DNA from: DAOPXV01 sp964551445
GTDB taxonomy: Bacteria > Muiribacteriota > UBA9980
Reading direction: 5' to 3'
DNA length: 64,000 nt
Assembly (NCBI GenBank): GCA_964551445.1
Contig: CAZKCG010000006.1
Span: 1 to 64,000, forward strand
In this document: piece after piece, positions 52,474-60,928 of the stretch
Position numbering within the stretch: position 1 is the stretch's first letter
How the letters are laid out: each line of letters opens with the position of its first letter
The notes under the pieces: generated by a model
The model's input: only the letters and a program-made list of their open reading frames with translations
Databases searched by the model: none
Told to the model about the DNA's origin: nothing
Position numbers and translations under genes: made by a program

Positions 52474-52956
52474 TTAGAATACGAAAGGAAGCCCTATCCT
52501 TGATTTTTCGAGGAAAACGGGCAGCATGCTGTAAAGCGGCGATCCGGTGGTCAGTTTCTGTGAAGGAAGAATATTGAACCTCTTGTTCGCGGTTTCTATC
52601 GAGCCTATGACCTCGACCTCCATAAAAAGTTTTGAACCGATCGCGGGCTTGTCTTTAAGTGAGACGACCCAGGCTTCGCCTTTCCTGGTTTTTATTTTGA
52701 ACCCCATGTAAGGAGACCCCAGGCCGGTGGGTATCTCACTGAATCCGGGGCGCATGTCGGTTATCTTTCCCGATATCATTATAGCCATGCCGTCGAGTTT
52801 CGACATTTTTTGCTTTACCATTGAAACGTCGTAAGTTACGCCAAATCTCATAATGGCCCACAATATGACGCCTCCGCCTATCATAAGCAATATCATATTG
52901 CCGATGAAACCGTCCATGAAACCCTTGTTTGTTCTGCGGTATGAAAACCTGTTCAA
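52474..52956 (-). CDS. Small membrane-anchored protein of unknown function
   Basis: A 160-residue protein starting at TTG 52956, with AGGAGG 6 bases upstream. A basic N-terminus is followed by one membrane helix (about 18-40, IGNMILLMIGGGVILWAIMR). The C-terminal part is beta-rich with repeated small strands (GMAIMISGKITDMRPGF, GEAWVVSLKDKPAIGSKLFM), suggesting an OB- or SH3-like barrel outside the membrane. It follows the secreted TPR gene by 29 bases and is probably its operon partner. I recognise no family. Confidence 0.75.
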   Translation of the reverse strand: MNRFSYRRTNKGFMDGFIGNMILLMIGGGVILWAIMRFGVTYDVSMVKQKMSKLDGMAIMISGKITDMRPGFSEIPTGLGSPYMGFKIKTRKGEAWVVSLKDKPAIGSKLFMEVEVIGSIETANKRFNILPSQKLTTGSPLYSMLPVFLEKSRIGLPFVF

Positions 52957-52985
52957 TATTTCCTCCTGTTAGTTGACGAAAGATC

Positions 52986-54473
52986 TTATTTAGATCTGTC
53001 CACCTGGGCGATAGCGTCCTCTGAAAGCTTATAAAGGGGCGAGCCTTTCGGTTCGAATTCCTGGATCTTCAGGAACAGCTTGCGGGCGTTGTTTCTGTCT
53101 TCGGCTTTATTTCTGTTGAAATAAACTATTCCGAGGTTATAGATAGCGAAAGAAAAATCCGGTTCTATTTTAATGGCGGCCTCGAGATGTTTAGCGGCCT
53201 CGTCGAGTTTCAGATCGTTCATCAGGGCGAATCCGAGATTGTTTAAAGCCATTACGTGAGCGGGGTTGAGTTTTATCGCGGAGCGATATTCGACGAGGGC
53301 TTTCTCGGGAAGTCCGGTTTTATCGTAGAGAACGCCCAGGTGATAGTGCGCCTCGGCGTAGGTAGGATCGAGTTCTACCGCCTTTTCATAGTTTTCCTTC
53401 GAATTTTTAGAGTCGCCCTTGAAATAATACATATAACCCATCATATCGTAAGCGGCGGCGTTTTTAGGGTCTGTTTTTATGAGGTATTCGCATACTTTTA
53501 TGGCGTCGTTGTATTTTTGAAGGTTCTTGTAGCATTCGATGAGGTTGAAATTGAAGATCTTGTTCTTGGGTTCGATATTTACGGCCTTTATGAAAAGTTT
53601 GGCCGCGTCGTCGAAATTCGAATCCTGTAAAAGGACCATTCCCCAGTCGTTAAAAGCCGCGGCGAATCCAGGTTCGAGGTCGGTCGTTTTTTTGAACATC
53701 TCCATGGCTTTTTCGGCTTCTTTTTTCGCCAGAAAAAGGATGCCCATGTTGTAGCTTGCCAGTACCTGCGCGTTTCTGGGTCCTTTCAGCGCTTTGTTGA
53801 AATAGTCCGCGGCCGCGTCATATTTGGCCTGTTTTAAATTGACCAGGCCCAGCGTGATAAAAGCGGAGTAATTCTGCGGATTGAGCGCTACGGCTTTCAG
53901 AAGGCACGCGTTCGCGTCGCTTACGCTGTCGAGGCGGTAGTATATTTCGCCTAACGACGTAAGGGCTTCCGCGAAAGAAGGATTAATGGCTACGGCCGTT
54001 TTGAGCTCCTTCAGCCCGTCGTTGTATTTTTCAAGGCCTATGTATGAAAGGCCCAGATTGTAATGAGCGGTGGATGAATCAGGGTTCAGCGAAAGCGACA
54101 TTTTCAGCATTTTTACGGCGCGTTCGTAGTCGCCTTTGCGGGACATTATAAGCCCTATATTTTCATACGCGTTTGAATATTCGGGGTTGATCTTCAATAT
54201 TTCCTCGAACTGTTCGAGGGCTTTGTCGAGGTCGCCTAAAACCACGAACATCGCGCCGAGGTTGTTTCTGACGCGGGTATTCTTAGGGTCGGCGGTTATA
54301 GCTTTAAGGTAAGTGCGCTTGGCTTCCTGGTAGTCGCCGGCGGTTATTAATTTTTCCGCTTTATCTATGAGCGCCTGCGTTTCACCGGGGGCCGCGAACG
54401 CCGGTCCTTTGAAAGCGGTTTGCGTGACCGCGATGATGATTATCATAAGCACTATAACGAGTTCTTTAAGCAT
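52986..54473 (-). CDS. Secreted TPR-repeat protein
   Basis: A 495-residue protein with an N-terminal signal peptide (cleavage near 27, AFAAP). About 13 tandem TPRs fill the rest (YQEAKRTYLKAITADPKNTR, YERAVKMLKMSLSLNPDSST). It should act as a binding scaffold in the periplasm or at the outer face. GGAGG precedes the ATG, and a consensus-like promoter lies at 54537-54565. The next gene downstream encodes a membrane-anchored partner candidate. Confidence 0.92.
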   Translation of the reverse strand: MLKELVIVLMIIIIAVTQTAFKGPAFAAPGETQALIDKAEKLITAGDYQEAKRTYLKAITADPKNTRVRNNLGAMFVVLGDLDKALEQFEEILKINPEYSNAYENIGLIMSRKGDYERAVKMLKMSLSLNPDSSTAHYNLGLSYIGLEKYNDGLKELKTAVAINPSFAEALTSLGEIYYRLDSVSDANACLLKAVALNPQNYSAFITLGLVNLKQAKYDAAADYFNKALKGPRNAQVLASYNMGILFLAKKEAEKAMEMFKKTTDLEPGFAAAFNDWGMVLLQDSNFDDAAKLFIKAVNIEPKNKIFNFNLIECYKNLQKYNDAIKVCEYLIKTDPKNAAAYDMMGYMYYFKGDSKNSKENYEKAVELDPTYAEAHYHLGVLYDKTGLPEKALVEYRSAIKLNPAHVMALNNLGFALMNDLKLDEAAKHLEAAIKIEPDFSFAIYNLGIVYFNRNKAEDRNNARKLFLKIQEFEPKGSPLYKLSEDAIAQVDRSK

Positions 54474-54536
54474 AAAGCCTCCATGATTTTGTTTATAAAT
54501 TTAATATTTTCATTACTTTAATCTTAATTCTAACTG

Positions 54537-54565
54537 AATATATTACAAAAAAGCATATTTGTCAA
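54537..54565 (-). promoter_or_regulatory. Promoter of the secreted TPR gene
   Basis: On the minus strand TTGACA (54565-54560) and TATATT (54542-54537) are 17 bases apart, about 65 bases before the ATG at 54473. Confidence 0.7.
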
Positions 54566-54742
54566 CAATTTAAAGTTCTAAATTTAAAACGAAAAGTTAA
54601 ATTGCGCCTATTTTTCCACAGTATGAACTTTTAAAAGTGTGGAGTTTTTCTTCGTATTGCACTTTTAAAAAATAAAAACTGAAAACAAAAATCTGGCCGA
54701 ATTGAATTATACGGTTTTTTAACCTGAAAAGTATTGAAAAGA

Positions 54743-54770
54743 TTGTTAAATGAAACCCGGCGCGTATAAT
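54743..54770 (+). promoter_or_regulatory. Possible clpB promoter
   Basis: TTGTTA (54743-54748), a 16-base spacer and TATAAT (54765-54770) lie about 110 bases before clpB. The -10 is bracketed by two CCGGCGCG direct repeats, which could bind a regulator. No CIRCE (HrcA) element is seen. Confidence 0.4.
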
Positions 54771-54877
54771 GCCGGCGCGGACCGTATAAAACGGCATGAA
54801 AAATGCAAGTTTAACTGGTAAAAATTTGTTTGAATATCACAAAGCTTTTTTTGTTATAAGAATTTCGGGAGGTATAT

Positions 54878-57508
54878 ATGGCCAGATTGGATAAATTCAC
54901 GATCAAAGCCAGGGAGGCCGTCGAGGCCGCCGCGTCTATAGCCGCGCGTCATTCACATCAGGCGGTGGACGCGCCGCATCTTCTGCTCGCGCTGCTCGAA
55001 CAGAAGGAAGGTATTACCATACCCATTATGAGGCGTATGGAGACCGACATAGATAATCTCAGAAAAAAGATAATGCTCGAACTTGAAAAAATGCCGAAGG
55101 TCAGCGGTATGGCGTCTAACGCTTATATGTCGAACGAGCTTTCGGCCATATTTGAAAGTTCCGTCGAGGAATCGCTCGCGATGAAGGACGAATTCGTTTC
55201 CACCGAGCATATCCTTCTCGCGCTCGTCAAATCGGGAGGGGCCGTTTCAAGGACGCTTGCCTCCGCCGGCGTCACGGCCGCCAGGATCTATTCGGCGCTT
55301 AAAGCGGTAAGAGGGCTTTCCCGCGTGACCGATGAAAACCCGGAGGAAAAATATGAGGCTCTGAAAAAATATACGCGCGATCTTACCGACCTTGCCAGAA
55401 AACAGAAACTGGATCCCGTGATAGGCCGCGATAACGAAATAAGGCGGGTTATTCAGGTGTTGTCGCGCCGCACCAAGAACAATCCCGTTCTCATAGGCGA
55501 ACCCGGCGTCGGAAAAACGGCGATCGTCGAAGGTATCGCGAGAAGAATAGTTTCAGGCGACGTTCCGGAAGGGCTTAAAAATAAAACGATCGCATCGCTC
55601 GATATGGGAGCGCTTATCGCCGGAGCTAAATTCCGCGGCGAGTTCGAGGACCGCCTGAAAGCCGTTATTAAAGAGATCGAGGACGCTGACGGAAATATAA
55701 TACTTTTTATTGACGAACTTCACACTCTTGTCGGCGCCGGCGCCGCCGAAGGCTCCATGGACGCGTCCAACATGCTTAAACCGTCTCTTGCAAGAGGCGC
55801 ATTGCGTTGTATTGGCGCGACCACCCTTGATGAGTATAAAAAATATATAGAAAAAGACGCGGCGCTTGAACGCAGATTTCAGCCCGTTCTCGTAAACGAG
55901 CCGAGCGTCGAGGAAACGATTTCGATATTGCGCGGGCTTAAGGAAAGATACGAGGTCCATCACGGGATCCGTATAAAAGATTCAGCGCTTGTCGCCGCCG
56001 CTAAATATTCGGACCGCTATATATCGGACCGTTTCCTGCCCGATAAAGCGGTGGATCTTATAGATGAAGCCGCGTCGAGGCTTAGAATTCAGATAGACAG
56101 CATGCCGTATGAACTCGACGTCGTGGAACGCAGGGTTATCCAGCTCGAGATCGAGCGCGAGGCGCTGAAAAAAGATAAGGACGACGCCGGCGCCATGTCG
56201 AGGCTTGCCGTCATAGAAAAGGATATGGCCGATCTCAAGGATAAATCGAAAGAACTGAAGGTCAAGTGGGAGAACGAAAAACGCATAATACAAAAACTCG
56301 GCAGGATAAATCAGGAGATCGAGCAGAAAAAGCTTCTGGCTGAAAAGGCCGAACTTGAAGTGAACCTTCAGCGCGCGGCGGAACTTCGCTACGGCGACAT
56401 AGTCACTCTCGAAAAAGAATCGAGGGCGTGCGCGGCCGAGCTTGAAAAAATGAAGGAAGAAGGCCGTCTTTTAAAGGAAGAGGTCGACGAAGAGGATATA
56501 GCGAAGGTCGTTTCCACATGGACCGGGATCCCAGTCACCAGGATGACGGAATCGGAAACGAGAAAACTGCTCGATATGGAAGAACACATGAAAGAGCGAG
56601 TGATAGGCCAGAGCGACGCGGTCGCGTGCGTGGCCGATACGATAAGGCGTTCGCGCGCCGGACTGAAATCGCCGAATAAGCCGCAGGGCGTGTTTTTATT
56701 TCTCGGCCCGACCGGCGTCGGAAAGACCGAGCTTGCCAAAACTCTCGCGAAAGAGCTTTTCGACACCGAAGACGCGATGGTGCGGATAGACCTTTCCGAG
56801 TTCATGGAAAAACATTCCGTGGCGAGACTTATCGGAGCGCCTCCGGGATATGTGGGTTATGAGGAAGGCGGTTATCTCACGGAAACCGTTAGACGCAAGC
56901 CTTATTCGGTGATACTTCTGGACGAGGTTGAAAAGGCTCATTCGGACGTTTTCAATATTTTTCTTCAGATATTCGACGACGGCCGCCTCACTGACGGTAA
57001 AGGCAGAACTGTCGATTTCAAGAATACGGTCATAATCCTTACGAGTAATATCGCCGGAGCCTGGCTGTACGAGAACAGTGAAAAGTCTCTGAGCGATCGC
57101 ACCGCGTATGCCATGGATGAATTGAAGGGTCATTTCAGGCCCGAATTCATAAACAGGCTCGATGAAATAATCGTTTTTAATTCGCTCGGCCGCGACGCGA
57201 TGAGGAATATAGTTAAATTAAGGCTCGCGGAACTTTGCGGCCTCATCTCTGAAAAAAACATAAAAATAGAATTTACGGACGAGGTCATAGACCGCCTCGT
57301 GGATATAGGATTCAGCCCTCAATTCGGCGCGCGGCCCGTCAACCGCGCGATAGAAAAATCGATAAAAGGCCCGTTCGCCATGAAGATATTAAGCCGCGAG
57401 ATAACCGAAGGCGCGAGCGTGAAATGCGGCATGTCGGACGGAAAAATAGAATTTAAAGCGGCGGAGGCCGAGATAGATATTAAAAAGAATTTCACGGCAG
57501 AAAAATAG
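54878..57508 (+). CDS. clpB: ATP-dependent disaggregase ClpB
   Basis: ClpB pulls aggregated proteins apart together with DnaK. The product is 876 residues, the usual length. It has an N-domain at 1-150 (HSHQAVDAPHLLLALLEQ). Ring 1 has Walker A GEPGVGKT near 207 and Walker B LFIDELH near 276. The coiled middle domain (about 410-525) separates ClpB from ClpA/ClpC. Ring 2 has Walker A GPTGVGKT near 610, Walker B LLDEVEKAH near 680 and GARPVNRAI near the end. GGGAGG precedes the ATG. A terminator at 57589-57632 follows. Confidence 0.97.
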   Translation: MARLDKFTIKAREAVEAAASIAARHSHQAVDAPHLLLALLEQKEGITIPIMRRMETDIDNLRKKIMLELEKMPKVSGMASNAYMSNELSAIFESSVEESLAMKDEFVSTEHILLALVKSGGAVSRTLASAGVTAARIYSALKAVRGLSRVTDENPEEKYEALKKYTRDLTDLARKQKLDPVIGRDNEIRRVIQVLSRRTKNNPVLIGEPGVGKTAIVEGIARRIVSGDVPEGLKNKTIASLDMGALIAGAKFRGEFEDRLKAVIKEIEDADGNIILFIDELHTLVGAGAAEGSMDASNMLKPSLARGALRCIGATTLDEYKKYIEKDAALERRFQPVLVNEPSVEETISILRGLKERYEVHHGIRIKDSALVAAAKYSDRYISDRFLPDKAVDLIDEAASRLRIQIDSMPYELDVVERRVIQLEIEREALKKDKDDAGAMSRLAVIEKDMADLKDKSKELKVKWENEKRIIQKLGRINQEIEQKKLLAEKAELEVNLQRAAELRYGDIVTLEKESRACAAELEKMKEEGRLLKEEVDEEDIAKVVSTWTGIPVTRMTESETRKLLDMEEHMKERVIGQSDAVACVADTIRRSRAGLKSPNKPQGVFLFLGPTGVGKTELAKTLAKELFDTEDAMVRIDLSEFMEKHSVARLIGAPPGYVGYEEGGYLTETVRRKPYSVILLDEVEKAHSDVFNIFLQIFDDGRLTDGKGRTVDFKNTVIILTSNIAGAWLYENSEKSLSDRTAYAMDELKGHFRPEFINRLDEIIVFNSLGRDAMRNIVKLRLAELCGLISEKNIKIEFTDEVIDRLVDIGFSPQFGARPVNRAIEKSIKGPFAMKILSREITEGASVKCGMSDGKIEFKAAEAEIDIKKNFTAEK

Positions 57509-57588
57509 CAAGTTGTAAAAAAATACCGTCCGCCGCCCGCGCCGGAAATGTTTCAGGATATTTTCTTTCGCCGGGCGGCATTAAACGA

Positions 57589-57632
57589 CGAAGCGGTTCC
57601 CGTGTATTTTTAACAGGGACCGCTTCGCGCTT
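57589..57632. terminator. Bidirectional terminator after clpB
   Basis: The stem CGAAGCGGTTCCC (57589-57601) / GGGACCGCTTCG (57616-57627) is followed by a T-rich tail. It separates the convergent clpB and NodB-like genes. A second hairpin (GCCGCCCG ... CGGGCGGC, about 57532-57580) lies just before it. Confidence 0.8.
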
Positions 57633-57686
57633 TTATTTGCGTTTCTTTAATTGTTTTTAGTTAAAAATATTCAAAATTAAGGAGTT

Positions 57687-60600
57687 TTATTCAATATATC
57701 TTCCGGCCGCCGTGCAGAAGTCTTTTGACTTTTTTCCTGTCAGTTCTTCAATGGCGCTTGAAACATCTATTATTTCAGGCGCCTGTTGAAAATTTTGGAA
57801 TTTCAGCAGGAATATCCGTGAAAAATGAAACTTGTTCTGTTCGTCGCCGCCCTGGGTCGAGACCATCAGAAGATCGGAGCCTATCCAGTCGGTGTAGGTA
57901 TGGCAGGCTTTCGTGACGCCGGAAAATCTGGCGTCATATTTGACGAAATCGGAAGCGTTAAGCGACAGTGGCAGGTCAAAAGGCTCGGACCATGCGTTCC
58001 CGTTCTTTGAGAGTATGCTCAGTCCGCCTGTTCTTGAACTGCTGCAGACGACGGTTTTTCCGTCCGGATTGACGGCAGCGTGCCCGAACCCGGCCTGGCG
58101 CGTTATCGCTGAAAACCCCGAACCGTCGGTCCCTATGTATCCGAGCCCGGCCCCGCCCTTTTCCTCCTTGCGGTGAAAAACGATCCATGAACCGTCGGGC
58201 GAGACCGAAGGGTCCTCGACCATCTGTGAACCTTGTCTTTCGTCCGCTATCGTTATTTTTTCGCCCAGAGCCGTCTTTTGTCCGCCGGTCCCTATCGACG
58301 CCCTGACGATCTGGCGTGAACCCGGTTTCGTGAATGAGAAAATTATATTTTTGCCGTCGGGGCAGAAGCACGGAAAGCGGGATTCGCCGCTTAGCAACTC
58401 GTCGTTCCCGTTATTTATATCTATGATCCTGATCTCGTTACCCCTCGGCCCGCGCACCTGCGGGTCGGTCTGATTGTAGGCCGCGCGGGAACCGTCAGGC
58501 GAAAGCGCCGGGAACCACTCGGCTTTAGCCGGGGCGGAAGTGAGGCGTTTAAGCTCCGACGCTTTTTTCGTTCCAATATCGAACGACACGCGGAAGAGGT
58601 CCGCGCCGCTCGCGTCCTCGCGGTAACACCCGCCTGGACTTTCAAGGTTAGAAGCAAATACCATTTCTATCTTTCCGGTTTTATCAGGCGGCTTTCCGCT
58701 TCCCTGAACGGGAATTTTTTCTTCCGCCGGTTTTTCGATTTTCCCGCTTTCCGCTTTTTCATTTAAAAGCCTGACCGGTTTTACCGTCCAGAGCTGGCCT
58801 TTTGTGTAACATGAAGGCTGCGCGGACTTAGGTTTGAAAAGAATGTCCATGCACGCCGCGTAAGGCGGATATGCTGAAGAAGGCGCTATTTTGACGGGCT
58901 GATCTTTCCCGCTTTTTATTGATTTGAACGCCGAAGCCATAGCGTAAAGCATTTCTCCCGGGTTCATTTTTTTGCCGTCAGCGTCGCAGGCGGCGGGAAT
59001 GAACCTGTCATCCTTCGACGAATCCCATTGTGAACAGATGTTTTCGGCCGCGATAGCTATGGCGTCTAACGAAAATTCGGCCGGCTCCGTTAAGAACGCG
59101 CCGCCGCTTTCGGTTATCGGGCCGTATAAAACTTCACAGGATACGCTTTCCGGAAGCGCCCCGCTTTTTTTATAGGCGCATAACGACCTTGCCAGTGCCT
59201 CGAAACCGTCGGCCAGAGAGAATGTTCGCGCGCCAGTTTCTATCATATCGGGCGGGCCGTTCTTCCAGTTTTTCAATATGTATTCCGATATAGCCGAAAG
59301 GTCTTCACCTGTTGGCTTATAAGCTTTTTCGGGCTCGAAATTTTCGGCGAGGGTATCGCCGCTTACCCATTTGCTGCCCGGATTTGCGGGAAAAAACCGC
59401 TCGTTCAAATATTTCACCGTTTCACCGGCCGCGTCGCCGTCTATCCTGGAAAAACCCATCACTAAAAGCCTTGGTTCATTGCGGTCGAGGCGGTTGAGTT
59501 TATTTATATAAGGCGGATGCCATGACGCTTCGCCCATGTCGTCGCCCTTGCATATTATTCTGCCCATGTGCCAGAAGATGCTCACGTTCTTTCCGGCGAT
59601 GCCCATTATCATCTCAGCCGCAGAATCGCCCTTGAAAATTTTAAGAGCGTGAAGCGCTATCGGCACTGCCGGCTGATCGAAGCCGAATTTACTCATTTTA
59701 CGGAAAGCGTAACCTTCGGGGGCGCTTTCAAGGGCGTGGCTGGGCATTATTGAAATATCGCGTCCGAAAGCCTCCTGGACCAGTCTGAGACCTCCCGTCC
59801 TGCTTTTATCGGTTTGCGCGGAGTTTTTTCTGTCGAGCATGCGGGTGTTTTCGTCTATGGTGTACGGGATCATGTAAGAATAGCGTTCCGTGACCTCGCG
59901 AACGGCGTCGTCCCAGTTTTTGCCCGTGGTCAGCGACCACTGCCCTTTATAATTTTGAGCCTCTCTGAGATGATAAACTTCTGCGCAAAGATCCGATCCG
60001 ACGGGGTAAGGCCCGTGCGTTTCCTCGCCGTGGTAGCCGAGCGGCAATTTATAAGAATTAATGAATTCGAATATTCCCGGATCTTCCTTTTTAAGCCTGT
60101 CAACGAGGATGCCGTCGAAAAACAAAGTGCCGGGTATTTTGTGTTTATGAAAAAATTCAGCTATCCTTCTCACTTCTTCGGCTTTCGCGTAGTAACCTCC
60201 CGGCCCTTCATAGTGATGAGTGAAAGCCATTACAAAAACGGGTTTTTCGCCGATCGCCGGTTCCTGGAAGTCGGAACTTTTGACATTCTGTTTTTCCGTT
60301 CCGCCCTTTTTCATTTCTCCCGGTCTTTTTTGATCTCTGCCTCGGCGGTTCTTAATATCTGGTCTTTTTTCCCCGGCCCGTTCGCTTCTTGGTTCAAAAG
60401 CGGGCAACTGGTCTGCGGCAGGACGCGGTTCGCTCTTTTTGACGGCGGGTTCGGTATTCGGGGTGTTTTTAGAGGCTGCGCGAAGATATTCAAAAGCTTC
60501 TTCCATAAGCTTCGCGGCGGCCTCGCCGTCGCCTCTTTTGGCCGCCTGAAAAGATCTCATGTCCGCTTCTTCCGCTTTCGCCGTGTCTATTCCACGGCTT

Positions 60601-60761
60601 TTGGCCTCCTGGATGGCCTGTTTTAAAGCTTTTATCTTCTGCATCATGCCCGGGCTGCCGGAAGGGGCAGCGGTTATATTGGTTCCAAACGTCAGTGTGA
60701 TCGTAAAAGCTATAAGTAAAATGAATGAAACGGATAGTTTTGATTTAAATGAAATTTTCAT
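57687..60761 (-). CDS. Secreted NodB-like / PD40 multidomain protein
   Basis: A 1024-residue protein with a signal peptide (about 1-31), a coiled segment, and a charged disordered linker to about 165. A deacetylase-like TIM barrel follows (about 170-470: PVFVMAFTHHYEG, GTLFFDGILV, LGYHGEETHG). Two helical segments (about 490-620: ISEYILKNWKNGPPDMIETG, then GEMLYAMASAFKSI) resemble pseudomurein-binding-type repeats. C-terminal TolB/PD40 beta-propeller blades come last (WFPALSPDGSRAAY, VEDPSVSPDGSWIVFHRK). The NodB metal triad is not complete by eye, so deacetylase activity is uncertain. It probably binds wall or extracellular polysaccharide. The gene follows the giant surface protein on the same strand. 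Confidence 0.85.
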   Translation of the reverse strand: MKISFKSKLSVSFILLIAFTITLTFGTNITAAPSGSPGMMQKIKALKQAIQEAKSRGIDTAKAEEADMRSFQAAKRGDGEAAAKLMEEAFEYLRAASKNTPNTEPAVKKSEPRPAADQLPAFEPRSERAGEKRPDIKNRRGRDQKRPGEMKKGGTEKQNVKSSDFQEPAIGEKPVFVMAFTHHYEGPGGYYAKAEEVRRIAEFFHKHKIPGTLFFDGILVDRLKKEDPGIFEFINSYKLPLGYHGEETHGPYPVGSDLCAEVYHLREAQNYKGQWSLTTGKNWDDAVREVTERYSYMIPYTIDENTRMLDRKNSAQTDKSRTGGLRLVQEAFGRDISIMPSHALESAPEGYAFRKMSKFGFDQPAVPIALHALKIFKGDSAAEMIMGIAGKNVSIFWHMGRIICKGDDMGEASWHPPYINKLNRLDRNEPRLLVMGFSRIDGDAAGETVKYLNERFFPANPGSKWVSGDTLAENFEPEKAYKPTGEDLSAISEYILKNWKNGPPDMIETGARTFSLADGFEALARSLCAYKKSGALPESVSCEVLYGPITESGGAFLTEPAEFSLDAIAIAAENICSQWDSSKDDRFIPAACDADGKKMNPGEMLYAMASAFKSIKSGKDQPVKIAPSSAYPPYAACMDILFKPKSAQPSCYTKGQLWTVKPVRLLNEKAESGKIEKPAEEKIPVQGSGKPPDKTGKIEMVFASNLESPGGCYREDASGADLFRVSFDIGTKKASELKRLTSAPAKAEWFPALSPDGSRAAYNQTDPQVRGPRGNEIRIIDINNGNDELLSGESRFPCFCPDGKNIIFSFTKPGSRQIVRASIGTGGQKTALGEKITIADERQGSQMVEDPSVSPDGSWIVFHRKEEKGGAGLGYIGTDGSGFSAITRQAGFGHAAVNPDGKTVVCSSSRTGGLSILSKNGNAWSEPFDLPLSLNASDFVKYDARFSGVTKACHTYTDWIGSDLLMVSTQGGDEQNKFHFSRIFLLKFQNFQQAPEIIDVSSAIEELTGKKSKDFCTAAGRYIE

Positions 60762-60928
60762 TAAAAACTCCTATTGATCTAAGTTAATTCGCTTTTTTAG
60801 TTCCGGCATCCTAAATTTGCCGCGAACCGGTAAATAAAGCAGTCGGTCAGAAACGCCTCAATGCGACGGACTTCATGGAGGTTCCGGGCGCAATTTTAAA
60901 GCGGTTCTTTTTGAGCAATGTCAATTAA
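60762..60928. other. Intergenic leader between two surface-protein genes
   Basis: A 167-base gap. It contains a GC-rich stretch, with an imperfect hairpin near 60800-60830 (GTTCCGGCA with TGCCGCGAAC). There is no T-run on the proper side for a terminator, so the downstream gene may be read through. No known riboswitch was recognised. Confidence 0.4.

Noticed and set aside
54474..54877. CIRCE/HrcA or heat-shock sigma promoter for clpB
   Set aside because: No TTAGCACTC inverted repeat; the best promoter is an ordinary weak sigma-70 type.
60762..60928. Possible cyclic-di-GMP or other riboswitch in the leader of the NodB-like gene
   Set aside because: The conserved core bases of the known class are absent; only an imperfect hairpin remains.
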